Shown here piece after piece: positions 33,437-42,983 of a DNA stretch of 64,000 nucleotides (position 1 is its first letter; the number at the start of each line of letters is the position of its first letter). The translations under genes were made by a program, and so were the position numbers. Source of the DNA: JALOAT01 sp041685115 (GTDB taxonomy: Bacteria; Pseudomonadota; Gammaproteobacteria; Thiohalomonadales; Thiohalomonadaceae); the NCBI GenBank assembly GCA_041685115.1, contig JAWLGK010000003.1, positions 124,001-188,000 of the forward strand. Direction: 5' to 3'. The notes under the pieces were generated by a model that saw nothing but the letters and a program-made list of their open reading frames with translations, ran no database searches and was not told the DNA's origin.

Positions 33437-36400
33437 ATGACTTTCACCATCAAGCGCAAACTCATTTTGCTGCTCCTGGCGAGTGTGCTCCTGGTCCTGT
33501 TGCTGGTTGGACTCGCGTTCCACCAGTTGATTCGCGAGTTCCATGAGGAAGAATCCCACCACCGCTTCACCGAACTGTTCCGTGAAATCAGTCGGCAGAT
33601 CGATGAGCGCGAGGCCAAGCTCATCCGCACCGTAGAGACCCTCGCCAAGCGTACCGGTGTGGTGTCGTCGATCAACATGATTCACCGTTACGCGCGTCCC
33701 GAGACCTACGAGGGGCTCATCTACGACGTTGAGAAGCAGGCCCTGATGCGGGTCCTCGCCAATCAGGCGCACACGGGCGGTATCGGGCAATTGGTAGCCT
33801 ACGATGGGCGCGGCATGCTCGTCGCCTTCCATCGCGAACAGGAGCCGCCTCTGGGGGGCTATGTCTCGTACAACAAGGGTGCACCCGTGGTGATGGCCAG
33901 CGCACTGGGATCCAAGTGGTCCGAGGCGAGTCTGCCCGAGACGGTGGCACTGAACCGGACGCCCGGTCAGGAGCGCTCTCACTCGGCGGTATATCGACGT
34001 TGCCGCACTGGTTTTGTCATCGAAGTGACGGCCCCGGTGTTGCGCGAGTTTCCGGACGGTTCTACGGAAGTGATAGGGTCCTTGGTCGGCACCCAATTTA
34101 TCCACGACGAGTTCTTTGCCGAGGTGACCCGGCGCAGCGGCATCGATGTGGCGCTGCTTTTCCAGGATGGCCAACACGTCGGCGGCTTGCGTGAAGTGAG
34201 TGGGATGCCCTCCGAGGCCTTCATGCAGTTTGACGATTTGATGTCTGGCGTCCACGCACACCCGGAACACGGCAAATATTTTCTCTCCGCAGTGGGTGTA
34301 TCCCTCGCTGATGGACAGCGCGCCGTCATCATGGGCGGCATTCCTCTGGAAACGGTGCAACAGGAGGTCGATCGCACCCAGCAGGTCATGCTGATCATCC
34401 TGCTGTTGTCCGCAGCCGTCATCCTCCCGACCGGCGCCTACACGGCGCGGAAGCTCATCAGCGAGCCCGTGGACAGGCTGCTCGCCAGTGTGGAGGCCTT
34501 CGGGCGCGGTGAATCCGCGCGGCGGGTCGACGTGCACAGTGATGATGAGCTGGGTCGCCTGGCGCTTACCTTCAACACCATGGCCGAGACCATTGCGCAA
34601 CGTCAGCAGGCCATGGTCGAGAGTGAAGACAAGTACCGCAACCTGCTCGAGAACCTTCCGCAACGCATTTTCTACAAGGACCGAAACCTGGTCTATGTGT
34701 CCGTCAACCAACGCATGGCGGAAGACCTCGGCATCAGGGCCGAAGATGCTATCGGCAAGACCGACGAAGAGCTGTTCCCGGCGAATCTCGCGGCGGAGTA
34801 CCGCGAGAGCGACCAGCGCGTATTGGACGCCGGACACATCGTGGAACGTGAGGAACGCTACTGTTTCGACGGTGAAGAGCGTTTCATCCACACGGTTAAA
34901 AAGCCTCTCCTCGATGCGCACGGCGAGGTGGTCGGCATCCTGGGTATCTTCTGGGACGTCACCGAGCGCCGTCAGGCCGAAGAGCAGTTGCGCCAATCCG
35001 CCGTGGTATTCGAGAGCACGGCAGAAGGCGTGATGATCACCGATGACCGCAAAGTCATCATCGCCGTCAACAAGGCCTTCACGGAGATCACCGGTTTCGA
35101 GCCGGAAGAAGCCATCGGACAGACGCCGAGTATCCTGGGGTCCGGACGTCACGATGAGGCGTTCTTCGGCGCCATGTGGAAGGACATCGTGCGCAACGGA
35201 CGCTGGCAAGGCGAAATCTGGAACCGTCGCAAGTCGGGCGAGATCCATCCGGAATGGATGACCATCAGCGTCGTGCGCGACCCCAATAGCCGCGTGATGA
35301 ACTACGTCGGGGTATTCTCCGACATCTCCGCCATCAAGCAGTCGCAGGAGCAGCTCAATCACCTGGCGCACCACGACCCGCTCACCGATTTACCCAATCG
35401 GCTGTTGTTCTCAGCGCGCCTGAGTCATGCCATCGAACACGCCCGGCGCAGCCAGACCCATGTGGCAGTGCTCTATCTGGATCTCGATCGCTTCAAGAAC
35501 GTGAACGACACCTTGGGGCACCCGGTAGGTGATCAACTGCTGCAGATGGTGGCCTGGCGCATGCGGGAGCACCTGCGTGAATGCGATACGGTGGCGCGCC
35601 TGGGCGGCGATGAATTCGTGGTGACCCTGGATCGCGTCGAGGATGCAAGTGAAGTGACAGCGGTTGCGCAAAAACTCCTGGACGTGTTCGACGAACCGTT
35701 CGTGGTGGCGGACAACGAGTTGCATCTGGGCGCGAGCATCGGTATCGCCATGTTCCCGGAGGACGGTAACGACATGGCCACCCTGCTGAAGAATGCCGAT
35801 GCCGCCATGTACCTCTCGAAGGAGGAAGGTCGCAATACCTTCCGCTTCTACACCACCGAGCTGAGCGCCAGCGCAGAAGAGCGTTTCCACCTGGAAGTCG
35901 GACTCCGCCATGCACTCGATCGCGGCGAGTTCTGTGTGTTCTACCAACCGTTGGTCGACATGAGCTCGGGAAGCATCGTTGCCGCCGAAGCCCTGTTGCG
36001 CTGGCGGCATCCGGAATACGGCCTGGTCGCCCCGGACCGTTTCATCCCGCTCGCCGAGGATACCGGGCTCATCGTCCCCATCGGCGAATGGGTACTCCGG
36101 GAGGCGTGTCAGCAGTTCGTCAGCTGGCGGAAGCAGGGGCTCGGGCTCAAGCGAGTTTCCGTGAACATTTCCGGTGTGCAGGTGCAGCGTGGCGATCTGG
36201 TCGGTACGGTGCAGAGGATAGTGCGCGAGACAGGTATCGAGTCAGGCTGTTTGGAACTGGAGATAACCGAAAGCCAGTTGATGAAGGAACCGGAGCAGGC
36301 CACGGCCACCCTCGACGGGTTGCAGGCCCTTGGCGTGGAACTCGCCATCGACGATTTTGGTACGGGTTATTCCTCGCTCGGCTATCTCAAACGGTTCCCG

Positions 36401-36673
36401 CTCGACAACCTGAAAGTGGACAAGTCATTCGTGCACGATATCGCCACCGATGCCAACGACGCAGCCATCGTGCGCGCGGTGATCGCGCTGGCGGAAAACC
36501 TCCAGTTGCGCGTTACAGCGGAAGGCGTGGAGACCGAAGCGCAAAAGGACTTTTTGCTCACCCATGGTTGCAAGCTGGCGCAGGGATGGTTGTTCGGGCG
36601 GCCGATGCAAGCCACGGAGTTTGCACAACAACTGCTCGGCGACACCACCGACGAGGCCGACAAGATCGCCTGA
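33437..36673 (+). CDS. transmembrane sensor with HAMP, two PAS, GGDEF and EAL domains
   Basis: A 1078-residue inner-membrane protein. Order: membrane helix 8-28; periplasmic sensor region 30-310 with a Cache-like pattern; helix 315-335; HAMP 336-390; PAS 397-515; PAS 523-635; GGDEF domain with an intact site at 723-727 and an RxxD inhibitory site (RECD); EAL domain with EAL at 851-853, EITES, DDFGTGYSS and KVDKSF. Both catalytic sites look intact, so it may make and break c-di-GMP. The paired RbsB-like gene 12 bp upstream suggests control by a periplasmic sugar-type ligand. No clear ribosome-binding site is seen, which fits translational coupling. Confidence 0.92.
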   Translation: MTFTIKRKLILLLLASVLLVLLLVGLAFHQLIREFHEEESHHRFTELFREISRQIDEREAKLIRTVETLAKRTGVVSSINMIHRYARPETYEGLIYDVEKQALMRVLANQAHTGGIGQLVAYDGRGMLVAFHREQEPPLGGYVSYNKGAPVVMASALGSKWSEASLPETVALNRTPGQERSHSAVYRRCRTGFVIEVTAPVLREFPDGSTEVIGSLVGTQFIHDEFFAEVTRRSGIDVALLFQDGQHVGGLREVSGMPSEAFMQFDDLMSGVHAHPEHGKYFLSAVGVSLADGQRAVIMGGIPLETVQQEVDRTQQVMLIILLLSAAVILPTGAYTARKLISEPVDRLLASVEAFGRGESARRVDVHSDDELGRLALTFNTMAETIAQRQQAMVESEDKYRNLLENLPQRIFYKDRNLVYVSVNQRMAEDLGIRAEDAIGKTDEELFPANLAAEYRESDQRVLDAGHIVEREERYCFDGEERFIHTVKKPLLDAHGEVVGILGIFWDVTERRQAEEQLRQSAVVFESTAEGVMITDDRKVIIAVNKAFTEITGFEPEEAIGQTPSILGSGRHDEAFFGAMWKDIVRNGRWQGEIWNRRKSGEIHPEWMTISVVRDPNSRVMNYVGVFSDISAIKQSQEQLNHLAHHDPLTDLPNRLLFSARLSHAIEHARRSQTHVAVLYLDLDRFKNVNDTLGHPVGDQLLQMVAWRMREHLRECDTVARLGGDEFVVTLDRVEDASEVTAVAQKLLDVFDEPFVVADNELHLGASIGIAMFPEDGNDMATLLKNADAAMYLSKEEGRNTFRFYTTELSASAEERFHLEVGLRHALDRGEFCVFYQPLVDMSSGSIVAAEALLRWRHPEYGLVAPDRFIPLAEDTGLIVPIGEWVLREACQQFVSWRKQGLGLKRVSVNISGVQVQRGDLVGTVQRIVRETGIESGCLELEITESQLMKEPEQATATLDGLQALGVELAIDDFGTGYSSLGYLKRFPLDNLKVDKSFVHDIATDANDAAIVRAVIALAENLQLRVTAEGVETEAQKDFLLTHGCKLAQGWLFGRPMQATEFAQQLLGDTTDEADKIA

Positions 36674-37029
36674 TCTCCTCTGGTCGTTCCCGACCGCGCT
36701 GTCATCGCCGCTATGCGCCAACGTGACCTACGGCTGCGGTGAACGACGCAGGTTGCGTTCGCCCACGACACAGGTGACATGACTTCCATTACTTATGGCT
36801 CACGGCAGGTAGCACGGAAGCGTCCCGCCAAAATGCAGTATCCCTGGGCTACCGTAGCCCGACTCACCCGACGATTGACCGTCGTGCGCCGCTTTAAACT
36901 GCCGTAGCGAGCAGGGATTTGTTCCTGAGAGGGCTGGTGTCGGCGTCCCGATGCAGGGCACCAGCGCGAGCCCATGCCCGATGGGGAGAGCTCTCGTTCA
37001 CCGTGTCTTCCGATATGCTCTGTGGGTAA
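36674..37029. other. gene-free interval before the mrp leader
   Basis: It carries one copy of the TGCGCCAAnGTnACCTACGG repeat at 36714-36732. The remainder shows no credible frame. A TATGCT at 37014-37019 could be a -10 box for the mrp transcript, but no matching -35 box stands out. Confidence 0.4.
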
Positions 37030-37159
37030 CAGCCTCGCCGAGGCGCCGGTCATGACCGGACAGCGGCGGGGCTGCTGCGCCATTGGCTGCCCGGGGGCTG
37101 AGCCTTCCGCCCCGAGTATGCGCGGCGCCTTGCCTCGGACCGCCTGATGCGGCGGTCCG
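37030..37159 (+). promoter_or_regulatory. structured 5' leader of the mrp operon, candidate ion-sensing RNA
   Basis: An 11-bp helix (37030-37040 with 37064-37074, one G-U pair) encloses a perfect CCGGTC/GACCGG hairpin (37046-37059). The internal-loop GGCGC (37042-37046) can pair with GCGCC (37077-37081) just outside the helix, a possible pseudoknot that would compete with one hairpin base. A second 9-bp hairpin (37136-37144 with 37151-37159) sits 12 nt before the AAGGA of mrpA. Na+-I (DUF1646-motif) riboswitches are known to precede Na+ transport genes, but I cannot verify the consensus here. Confidence 0.45.
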
Positions 37160-37181
37160 CCACTGCACGGACAAGGATTGT

Positions 37182-39983
37182 ATGTCACTGGTTCTAATCC
37201 TTCTGCTCCCCATTGTTGGCGCGCTGCTACCCCCGTTGGCGGCCCGATTGGGACGCGATGCGGCGCCGGCTGCCGCGGCGGCACTGACCGGCGGTGCGCT
37301 CGCGTTGCTGCTCGGGCTCGCGCCCTCGCTCGACGAGCCGGCAGCCCTGAGTGTCCCTTGGGTGCCCACCCTGGGACTGGAGTTTGCGCTGCGCCTGGAC
37401 GGTCTCGGTTTTCTGTTCTCGCTGCTCATCCTGGGCATCGGGTTGCTGATGATCCTTTACGCGCGCTACTACCTGCCCAAATCGGATTACCTGGGCCGGT
37501 TCTATGGCTTGCTGCTGTTGTTCCAGGGCGCCATGCTCGGCGTGGTGCTTGCGGATAATCTGCTGTTGCTGGTGGTGTTTTGGGAGCTCACCAGTCTCAG
37601 TTCCTTTCTGCTCATCGGCTACAACATCGGGTCTGGCGAGTCGCGCCGGGGGGCACGCGTCGCCTTGGCTGTGACTGGTGCAGGGGGGTTGGCTCTGCTC
37701 GCCGGCTTTCTGATGCTGGGGCACATGGCCGGCACGTATCGCATTGGCGAACTGCTTGGCATGGGCGAGACCATACGTGCCCATCCCTGGTACATGCCCA
37801 TGCTGCTTCTGGTGCTCACGGGCGCCTTCACGAAGTCTGCGCAATTTCCTTTCCACTTCTGGTTGCCTGGGGCCATGGCAGCGCCCACGCCAGTGTCGGC
37901 ATATCTGCATTCAGCCACCATGGTGAAGGCCGGTGTGTTCCTGTTGGCGCGGTTGTTTCCGGTACTCTCCGGTACGGATGCGTGGTTTTTCATCGTGGGC
38001 ACGGTGGGACTGGTCACATTGCTGTATGCGGCCTATGTGGCCCTGTTCCAACACGACCTCAAGGGACTCCTGGCCTACTCCACCGTGAGCCACCTCGGGC
38101 TCATTACCCTGCTGTTCGGTATCGGCACCCCGCTCGGGGCCGTGGCAGGCATTTTCCACGTTATCAACCACGCCATCTTCAAGGCCTCGCTGTTCATGGC
38201 GGCCGGTATCATCGATCACGAGACCGGGTCACGCGACATGCGGCGTATCAACGGGCTGTGGAACTACATGCCTCATACCGCGCTGCTTGCCATGGTGGCG
38301 GCCGCTTCCATGGCGGGTGTGCCACTGCTCAACGGCTTTCTCAGCAAGGAAATGTTCTTTGCGGAAACTGTTCATTTAGAGCAGCTGGGAGTGGCAGGTT
38401 GGATCCTGCCGGCGCTGGCCACGCTTGCAGGCGTGTTCGCTGTGGCCTATTCCGTGCGGTTCATTCATGACGTGTTCTTCAACGGTGAACCCGTGGACCT
38501 ACCGAAGATGCCCCCCCACGAGCCGCCGCGTTGGATGAGGATTCCCATCGAGGTGCTGGTTACCTTGTGCATAGTGGTGGGCCTTTTTCCCGGGTTTATG
38601 GTCAAGCCGTTGCTGGATGCTGCCGCGTTGGGGGTCGTCGGAGCACTCCCGGACTATGACCTGGTACTGTGGCACGGGCTTTCACCGCCCTTGGCTATGT
38701 CCGCGATCGCCCTGGTTGGCGGCATCCTGGTGTACGCGGTCCGGCGTTACGTCTTCGCCGTTCACGACCGCTTTCCCTTGCCGGAAGGCTCGGATGTGTT
38801 CGAGCGCGCCTTGTCGCGTGCCATGGCAGGCGCCGAAATTCTACGGGCCTCGTCGGACGACGGGCGTCTGAGGCGCTACATCGCGTTGGTGTTCGTGTCG
38901 GCAGTGGTCTTGGCTGCTGCGCCGTTCCTCTTGAGGGGAGGTGGCTTGGGCCCGCTGCCGCTGACCGATGCGGACCCTCTGGTGCTGATTGCCACGTTCA
39001 TGCTCGTCGGCGGCGCGCTGGCCGCCGTATTCATGCACCAACGGCGCCTATTGGCGATCATTTGGCTCGGGGTCGTAGGCCTGGTGGTCACCCTGACGTT
39101 CGTGCATTTCTCCGCGCCCGATCTCGCCCTCACCCAAATCACCGTGGAGGTGGTCTCCACAGTGCTTCTGCTGCTCGCCCTGTTCTTTCTTCCGGGCGGC
39201 CAACGAGAGCACGAGCCGCATGGGCGCCGCGCATTCGACGCCATGCTGGCGGCGCTGGTGGGCTTGGGTGCAGCGGCACTGGCACTGGGGGTGCTTACCC
39301 GGCCCTATAAGAGCATCGCGGGATTCTATTTCGCCAACGCCAAGCCTGTAGGCGGCGGCGACAACGTGGTGAACGTGATACTGGTTGATTTCCGTGGATT
39401 CGACACCCTGGGCGAGATCACCGTGCTCGCCATCGCCGCCACGGGCATCTACGCCATGCTGCGCGGGCTTCGCCTGGACCTGCCGGCCACCGACAGCGCC
39501 GGCCGACCCTGGTGCGGCGAGCGTCATCCGCTTTTCCTGGCGGTGCTGTCCCGGCCCCTGCTGCCGCTGGCGCTGCTGGTCTCGATCTATCTCCTGCTGC
39601 GCGGCCACAATGCGCCTGGTGGTGGGTTCATCGCAGGCCTGGTCGCCGGGACCGCACTCATACTCCAATATCTTGCCAACGGCATCGAGTGGACCCAGGC
39701 CCGTTTGCGCCTGCGTTACTTCCGCGTGGCAGGGACGGGGCTCATCATCGCCGCACTTACGGGCCTGGCTGCCGTAGCGGCAGGGCGACCTTATCTCACC
39801 TCTGGCTTGCTCCACCTGAACCTGCCCCTTATAGGCGAACTGGAGCTGGCGAGTGCCATGGCGTTCGATCTGGGTGTTTTCTTCGCCGTGCTCGGCGTGG
39901 TGATCATCGTTCTTGCCCATTTGGGCCGGCTGAGCCGTCAGCAGGTGCGTACGCCCCCGGCGAACCCGGAGGAGGTCCACTGA
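37182..39983 (+). CDS. mrpA: Mrp Na+/H+ antiporter subunit A fused with B domain
   Basis: A 933-residue membrane protein. Residues about 1-500 are the MrpA/NuoL-like proton channel core (ELTSLSSFLLIGY, GAFTKSAQFPFHFWLPGAM, TPVSAYLHSATMVKAGV). The later part carries the MbhD/E-like and MrpB domains, with RPLLPLALLVSIYLLLRGHN and PGGGFIAGLVAGTA typical of MrpB. No separate mrpB follows, so this is the fused A/B type found in many Proteobacteria. The ATG at 37182 follows AAGGA. The operon continues with C to G. Role: Na+ extrusion and cytoplasmic pH control under saline or alkaline conditions. Confidence 0.95.
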   Translation: MSLVLILLLPIVGALLPPLAARLGRDAAPAAAAALTGGALALLLGLAPSLDEPAALSVPWVPTLGLEFALRLDGLGFLFSLLILGIGLLMILYARYYLPKSDYLGRFYGLLLLFQGAMLGVVLADNLLLLVVFWELTSLSSFLLIGYNIGSGESRRGARVALAVTGAGGLALLAGFLMLGHMAGTYRIGELLGMGETIRAHPWYMPMLLLVLTGAFTKSAQFPFHFWLPGAMAAPTPVSAYLHSATMVKAGVFLLARLFPVLSGTDAWFFIVGTVGLVTLLYAAYVALFQHDLKGLLAYSTVSHLGLITLLFGIGTPLGAVAGIFHVINHAIFKASLFMAAGIIDHETGSRDMRRINGLWNYMPHTALLAMVAAASMAGVPLLNGFLSKEMFFAETVHLEQLGVAGWILPALATLAGVFAVAYSVRFIHDVFFNGEPVDLPKMPPHEPPRWMRIPIEVLVTLCIVVGLFPGFMVKPLLDAAALGVVGALPDYDLVLWHGLSPPLAMSAIALVGGILVYAVRRYVFAVHDRFPLPEGSDVFERALSRAMAGAEILRASSDDGRLRRYIALVFVSAVVLAAAPFLLRGGGLGPLPLTDADPLVLIATFMLVGGALAAVFMHQRRLLAIIWLGVVGLVVTLTFVHFSAPDLALTQITVEVVSTVLLLLALFFLPGGQREHEPHGRRAFDAMLAALVGLGAAALALGVLTRPYKSIAGFYFANAKPVGGGDNVVNVILVDFRGFDTLGEITVLAIAATGIYAMLRGLRLDLPATDSAGRPWCGERHPLFLAVLSRPLLPLALLVSIYLLLRGHNAPGGGFIAGLVAGTALILQYLANGIEWTQARLRLRYFRVAGTGLIIAALTGLAAVAAGRPYLTSGLLHLNLPLIGELELASAMAFDLGVFFAVLGVVIIVLAHLGRLSRQQVRTPPANPEEVH

Positions 39984-40312
39984 TGGAAGCACTCGTCGCA
40001 CTCGCTATCGGCGTGCTGGTGGGCTGTGGCGTGTATCTGCTGCTGCGCAGACACAGTTTCTCCGTGGTGTTCGGGCTGGTGCTGCTGTCCTATGGCACCA
40101 ATCTGTTCCTATTCGCCATGGGGCGGCTCAACACTCACCGCGAGCCGCTCGTTTCCTTGCCGGGTCCTTACACCGATCCATTGCCTCAGGCCCTGGTGCT
40201 CACCGCGATCGTCATCGGCTTTGCCATGACTGCCTTTGTGCTGGTGCTGGCGCTGCGCGCCCGCGGAATGCTCGGCTCCGATCGGGTGGATGGCAGGAGA
40301 GGGGATGAATGA
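39983..40312 (+). CDS. mrpC: Mrp antiporter subunit C
   Basis: A 109-residue NuoK-like protein with three membrane helices; FSVVFGLVLLSYGTNLFLF and DPLPQALVLTAIVIGFAMTA are the MnhC/MrpC signature. Its ATG shares one base with the mrpA stop (TGATG), and its stop overlaps mrpD by 4 nt. Confidence 0.95.
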   Translation: MEALVALAIGVLVGCGVYLLLRRHSFSVVFGLVLLSYGTNLFLFAMGRLNTHREPLVSLPGPYTDPLPQALVLTAIVIGFAMTAFVLVLALRARGMLGSDRVDGRRGDE

Positions 40313-41796
40313 ACCTGCTACTCATTTTGCCCGTGCTGCTGCCGCTGCTTACCGGCGCCACACTGCTCGCTTTGGCGCGGCCGGCGCTGCGTACGGCACG
40401 CGTGTTATCGGTGGCCAGTGCAACCGCGCAATTGGCCGTGGCTGTGACGCTGTTCACCACGGCTGCGGATGGTCTCATTCTTTCCTACGCGGTCGGTGAC
40501 TGGCCGGCGCCGTTCGGGATCACGTTGCTACTCGACCGCCTGTCGTCGCTCATGGTGTTGCTCACTGCGCTGCTGGCGCTGTTCGCCCTGCTGCACGCAT
40601 TGGGTGGGGTGGATGGGCGGGGGGCAGGATTTCACGCGCTGTTTCAGTTTCAACTCCTTGGCCTGAACGGCGCCTTCCTCACTGGTGACGTGTTCAACCT
40701 GTTCGTGTTTTTCGAGATCCTGCTCATCGCTTCGTACACGTTGTTGTTGCATGGCGGCGGTGCGTCACGCACACGCGCCGGCTTGCATTATGTCGTCCTC
40801 AACCTGGTGGGTTCGTCCCTGTTCCTGATCGCCGTAGGCGTGCTCTATGGTGTTCTCGGCACCCTGAACATGGCCGATCTCGCCGCACGTCTCGCAGCGG
40901 TGCCCGCGACAGACATCATGCTTGTCGAGTCAGCGGGCTTACTGCTGCTTGTGGTGTTCGGACTCAAGTCCGCGCTCGTGCCGCTGCACTTCTGGCTGGT
41001 GCCCGCCTATTCCAGCGCCACCGCGCCCGTGGCCGCCCTGTTCGCCATCATGACCAAGGTGGGCGTCTATGCCATCGTGCGTGTCTACACGTTGATGTTC
41101 GGTGCAGCGTTGGTCGGGCCGTGGCTGCTGTGGGGCGCCCTCGTCACGTTGGCGGTAGCCGGTATCGGCGTGCTTGCGAGCCGCGAACTCCGCACCCAGG
41201 TTGCCTGGCTGGTGGTGTTCTCCGTAGGCACGCTGCTGACCGGCGTATCGCTGTTTACCGGTATGGGCATCAGCGGTGCACTGTATTACCTGGTGCACAC
41301 CACCCTGGTGAGTGGCGGGCTGTTTCTGCTTGCTGATCTCATTGGTGCGCAGCGGCGCGAAGGCACGTACCTGACGAGTGGCGAATACCCTGCGGCGCGT
41401 CAGTGGTTGGCTGTGCTGTTCCTGGTAGGGGCGATCGCAGCAGCGGGGCTGCCGCCTACCAGTGGGTTCATCGGCAAGGTGCTGGTGCTTCAGGCCGGCC
41501 TGGAGAGTCCCGAGGTGACATGGCTCTGGACGACGATACTGGTGGGAAGCTTCACCGTGCTGCTGGCCCTGTCCCGGGCCGGCAGCGTGATCTTCTGGAA
41601 GAGTAACCGTCCGCCCGCGGCGGCGGCACCGCACTGGCTTGGCTCCGTACCCGCGGCCGTGCTGGTTTCGGCGGGGCTGTGGCTGGCCCTCGTGGGCGGT
41701 CCGCTGACGGCCTATACCGATGCGACCGCGGTGCAGTTATTATCGCGCGGCACCTATGTCTCTGCCGTCCTCGGCCATGTGAAGGAGGCGCCATGA
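40309..41796 (+). CDS. mrpD: Mrp antiporter subunit D
   Basis: A 495-residue NuoM/N-like membrane subunit with about 14 helices. NGAFLTGDVFNLFVFFEIL near residue 118, the Lys-containing GLKSALVPLHFWLVPAYSSA near residue 215 and GLPPTSGFIGKVLVLQAGL near residue 383 fit MrpD. It overlaps mrpC and mrpE by 4 nt each (ATGA). Confidence 0.96.
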   Translation: MNLLLILPVLLPLLTGATLLALARPALRTARVLSVASATAQLAVAVTLFTTAADGLILSYAVGDWPAPFGITLLLDRLSSLMVLLTALLALFALLHALGGVDGRGAGFHALFQFQLLGLNGAFLTGDVFNLFVFFEILLIASYTLLLHGGGASRTRAGLHYVVLNLVGSSLFLIAVGVLYGVLGTLNMADLAARLAAVPATDIMLVESAGLLLLVVFGLKSALVPLHFWLVPAYSSATAPVAALFAIMTKVGVYAIVRVYTLMFGAALVGPWLLWGALVTLAVAGIGVLASRELRTQVAWLVVFSVGTLLTGVSLFTGMGISGALYYLVHTTLVSGGLFLLADLIGAQRREGTYLTSGEYPAARQWLAVLFLVGAIAAAGLPPTSGFIGKVLVLQAGLESPEVTWLWTTILVGSFTVLLALSRAGSVIFWKSNRPPAAAAPHWLGSVPAAVLVSAGLWLALVGGPLTAYTDATAVQLLSRGTYVSAVLGHVKEAP

Positions 41797-42278
41797 GACG
41801 CTGGCTACCCCATCCCTGGATGAGTGTGCTGCTGTTTAGCGTGTGGCTGCTGCTCGTCAATGATATCCGTGTGGTGAGCGTGATCAAGGCAGCCCTGTTG
41901 GGTGTAGTGCTTCCCGTCCTCACCAAACATTTCTGGCCCGAGCGACCGCGGCTGCGCCGGCCCTCGGTGGCGCTGCACTATCTGTTGCGACTGCTTCTCG
42001 ACATCGTGCGCGCGAATCTGGGCGTGGCGGTGCGCGTGCTTGGGCCGAACCGTCGTCTGAAGCCGGCTTTCGTGAGCGTACCACTCGAGCTGAATAACGA
42101 TTTGGCGGTTACCCTTCTGGCCAGTACGGTTTCACTCACGCCCGGTACCGTATCAGCGGAAATCAGTGCCGACCGTCGTACGCTGCTGGTGCACTGTTTG
42201 GATGTGGACGATAAGGAGAGAATCATCGACGGCATAAAACGTCGTTATGAAAAACCTCTGAAGGAGATTTTTCCATGA
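41793..42278 (+). CDS. mrpE: Mrp antiporter subunit E
   Basis: A 161-residue protein with two or three N-terminal membrane helices and a cytoplasmic C-terminal domain; LLASTVSLTPGTVSAEI is the MrpE hallmark. It overlaps the mrpD stop (ATGA) and the mrpF start. Confidence 0.95.
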   Translation: MRRWLPHPWMSVLLFSVWLLLVNDIRVVSVIKAALLGVVLPVLTKHFWPERPRLRRPSVALHYLLRLLLDIVRANLGVAVRVLGPNRRLKPAFVSVPLELNNDLAVTLLASTVSLTPGTVSAEISADRRTLLVHCLDVDDKERIIDGIKRRYEKPLKEIFP

Positions 42279-42547
42279 TGCTGCAATGGGCAGTGACAGC
42301 AGGGTTCGCGATGATGGGTGCGGCTGCGTTGCTCAATTTCTGGCGTCTCCTGCGTGGACCGGATGCCCCCGATCGCATCGTCGCGCTCGACACCCTCTAC
42401 GTGAACACCATCGCCTTGCTGGTGCTGATCGGCATCCATTTCGATTCGAGCGTTTACTTCGAATCGGCGTTGTTGTTGGCTGTCGTGGGATTCGTGACTA
42501 CGGTTTCCCTGTGCAAATACCTGTTACGCGGCGACATCATCGAGTGA
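42275..42547 (+). CDS. mrpF: Mrp antiporter subunit F
   Basis: A 90-residue, three-helix protein; RLLRGPDAPDRIVALDTLYVN matches the MrpF (MnhF/PhaF) motif. Its ATG overlaps the mrpE stop by 4 nt. Confidence 0.95.
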   Translation: MMLQWAVTAGFAMMGAAALLNFWRLLRGPDAPDRIVALDTLYVNTIALLVLIGIHFDSSVYFESALLLAVVGFVTTVSLCKYLLRGDIIE

Positions 42548-42549
42548 CC

Positions 42550-42876
42550 ATGATGCTCGTCGAAGTGCTCACTTCAACTTTTATCCTGGTAGGTGGTTTC
42601 TTCTCGCTGGTGGGCTCCATCGGCCTGGCCAAGCTGCCGGATTTTTTTATGCGTCTACATGGCCCCACCAAGTCGACCACGCTCGGGGTGGGGAGCATTC
42701 TGATTGCCTCGGCTATTCACTTCAGCGCAGGGGATGGCACCAGTCTCCATGAATTGCTGGTGACCTTGTTCCTGTTCATCACGGCACCTATCAGTGCACA
42801 TCTGCTTGCGCGGGCGGCGCTTCATTTGCAAGTGCGTAGCGTGGCCGAGCAGGACACCCGTAGAGACTGCGAATAG
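42550..42876 (+). CDS. mrpG: Mrp antiporter subunit G
   Basis: A 108-residue three-helix protein; GSIGLAKLPDFFMRLHGPTK is the MrpG signature. Two adjacent ATG codons (42550, 42553) follow the mrpF stop; an in-frame GTG at 42544 would overlap that stop (GTGA), in line with the coupling seen throughout the operon. It is the last gene before a strong palindrome. Confidence 0.94.
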   Translation: MMLVEVLTSTFILVGGFFSLVGSIGLAKLPDFFMRLHGPTKSTTLGVGSILIASAIHFSAGDGTSLHELLVTLFLFITAPISAHLLARAALHLQVRSVAEQDTRRDCE

Positions 42877-42949
42877 CTATCCCGCTGGATCGTAGAGGAG
42901 TGGGGATTGGACGGAATCCCGCCCAACGGGCTGGCGAATTGCACAGATA

Positions 42950-42977
42950 GAGGTGGTGCGCCCGGGCGCACCACCTC
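42950..42977. terminator. perfect 28-nt palindrome between convergent mrpG and nhaD
   Basis: The left arm GAGGTGGTGCGCCC is followed directly by its exact complement, with no unpaired loop in the sequence. It lies 74 bp after mrpG and 7 bp beyond the nhaD stop, a good position for a bidirectional terminator. No T-tract is present on either strand. Confidence 0.75.
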
Positions 42978-42983
42978 CATGAC

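Noticed and set aside
33374..35374. Minus-strand frame of 666 codons
   Set aside because: Antisense shadow of the PAS-GGDEF-EAL sensor gene; no RBS, domain or sensible composition.
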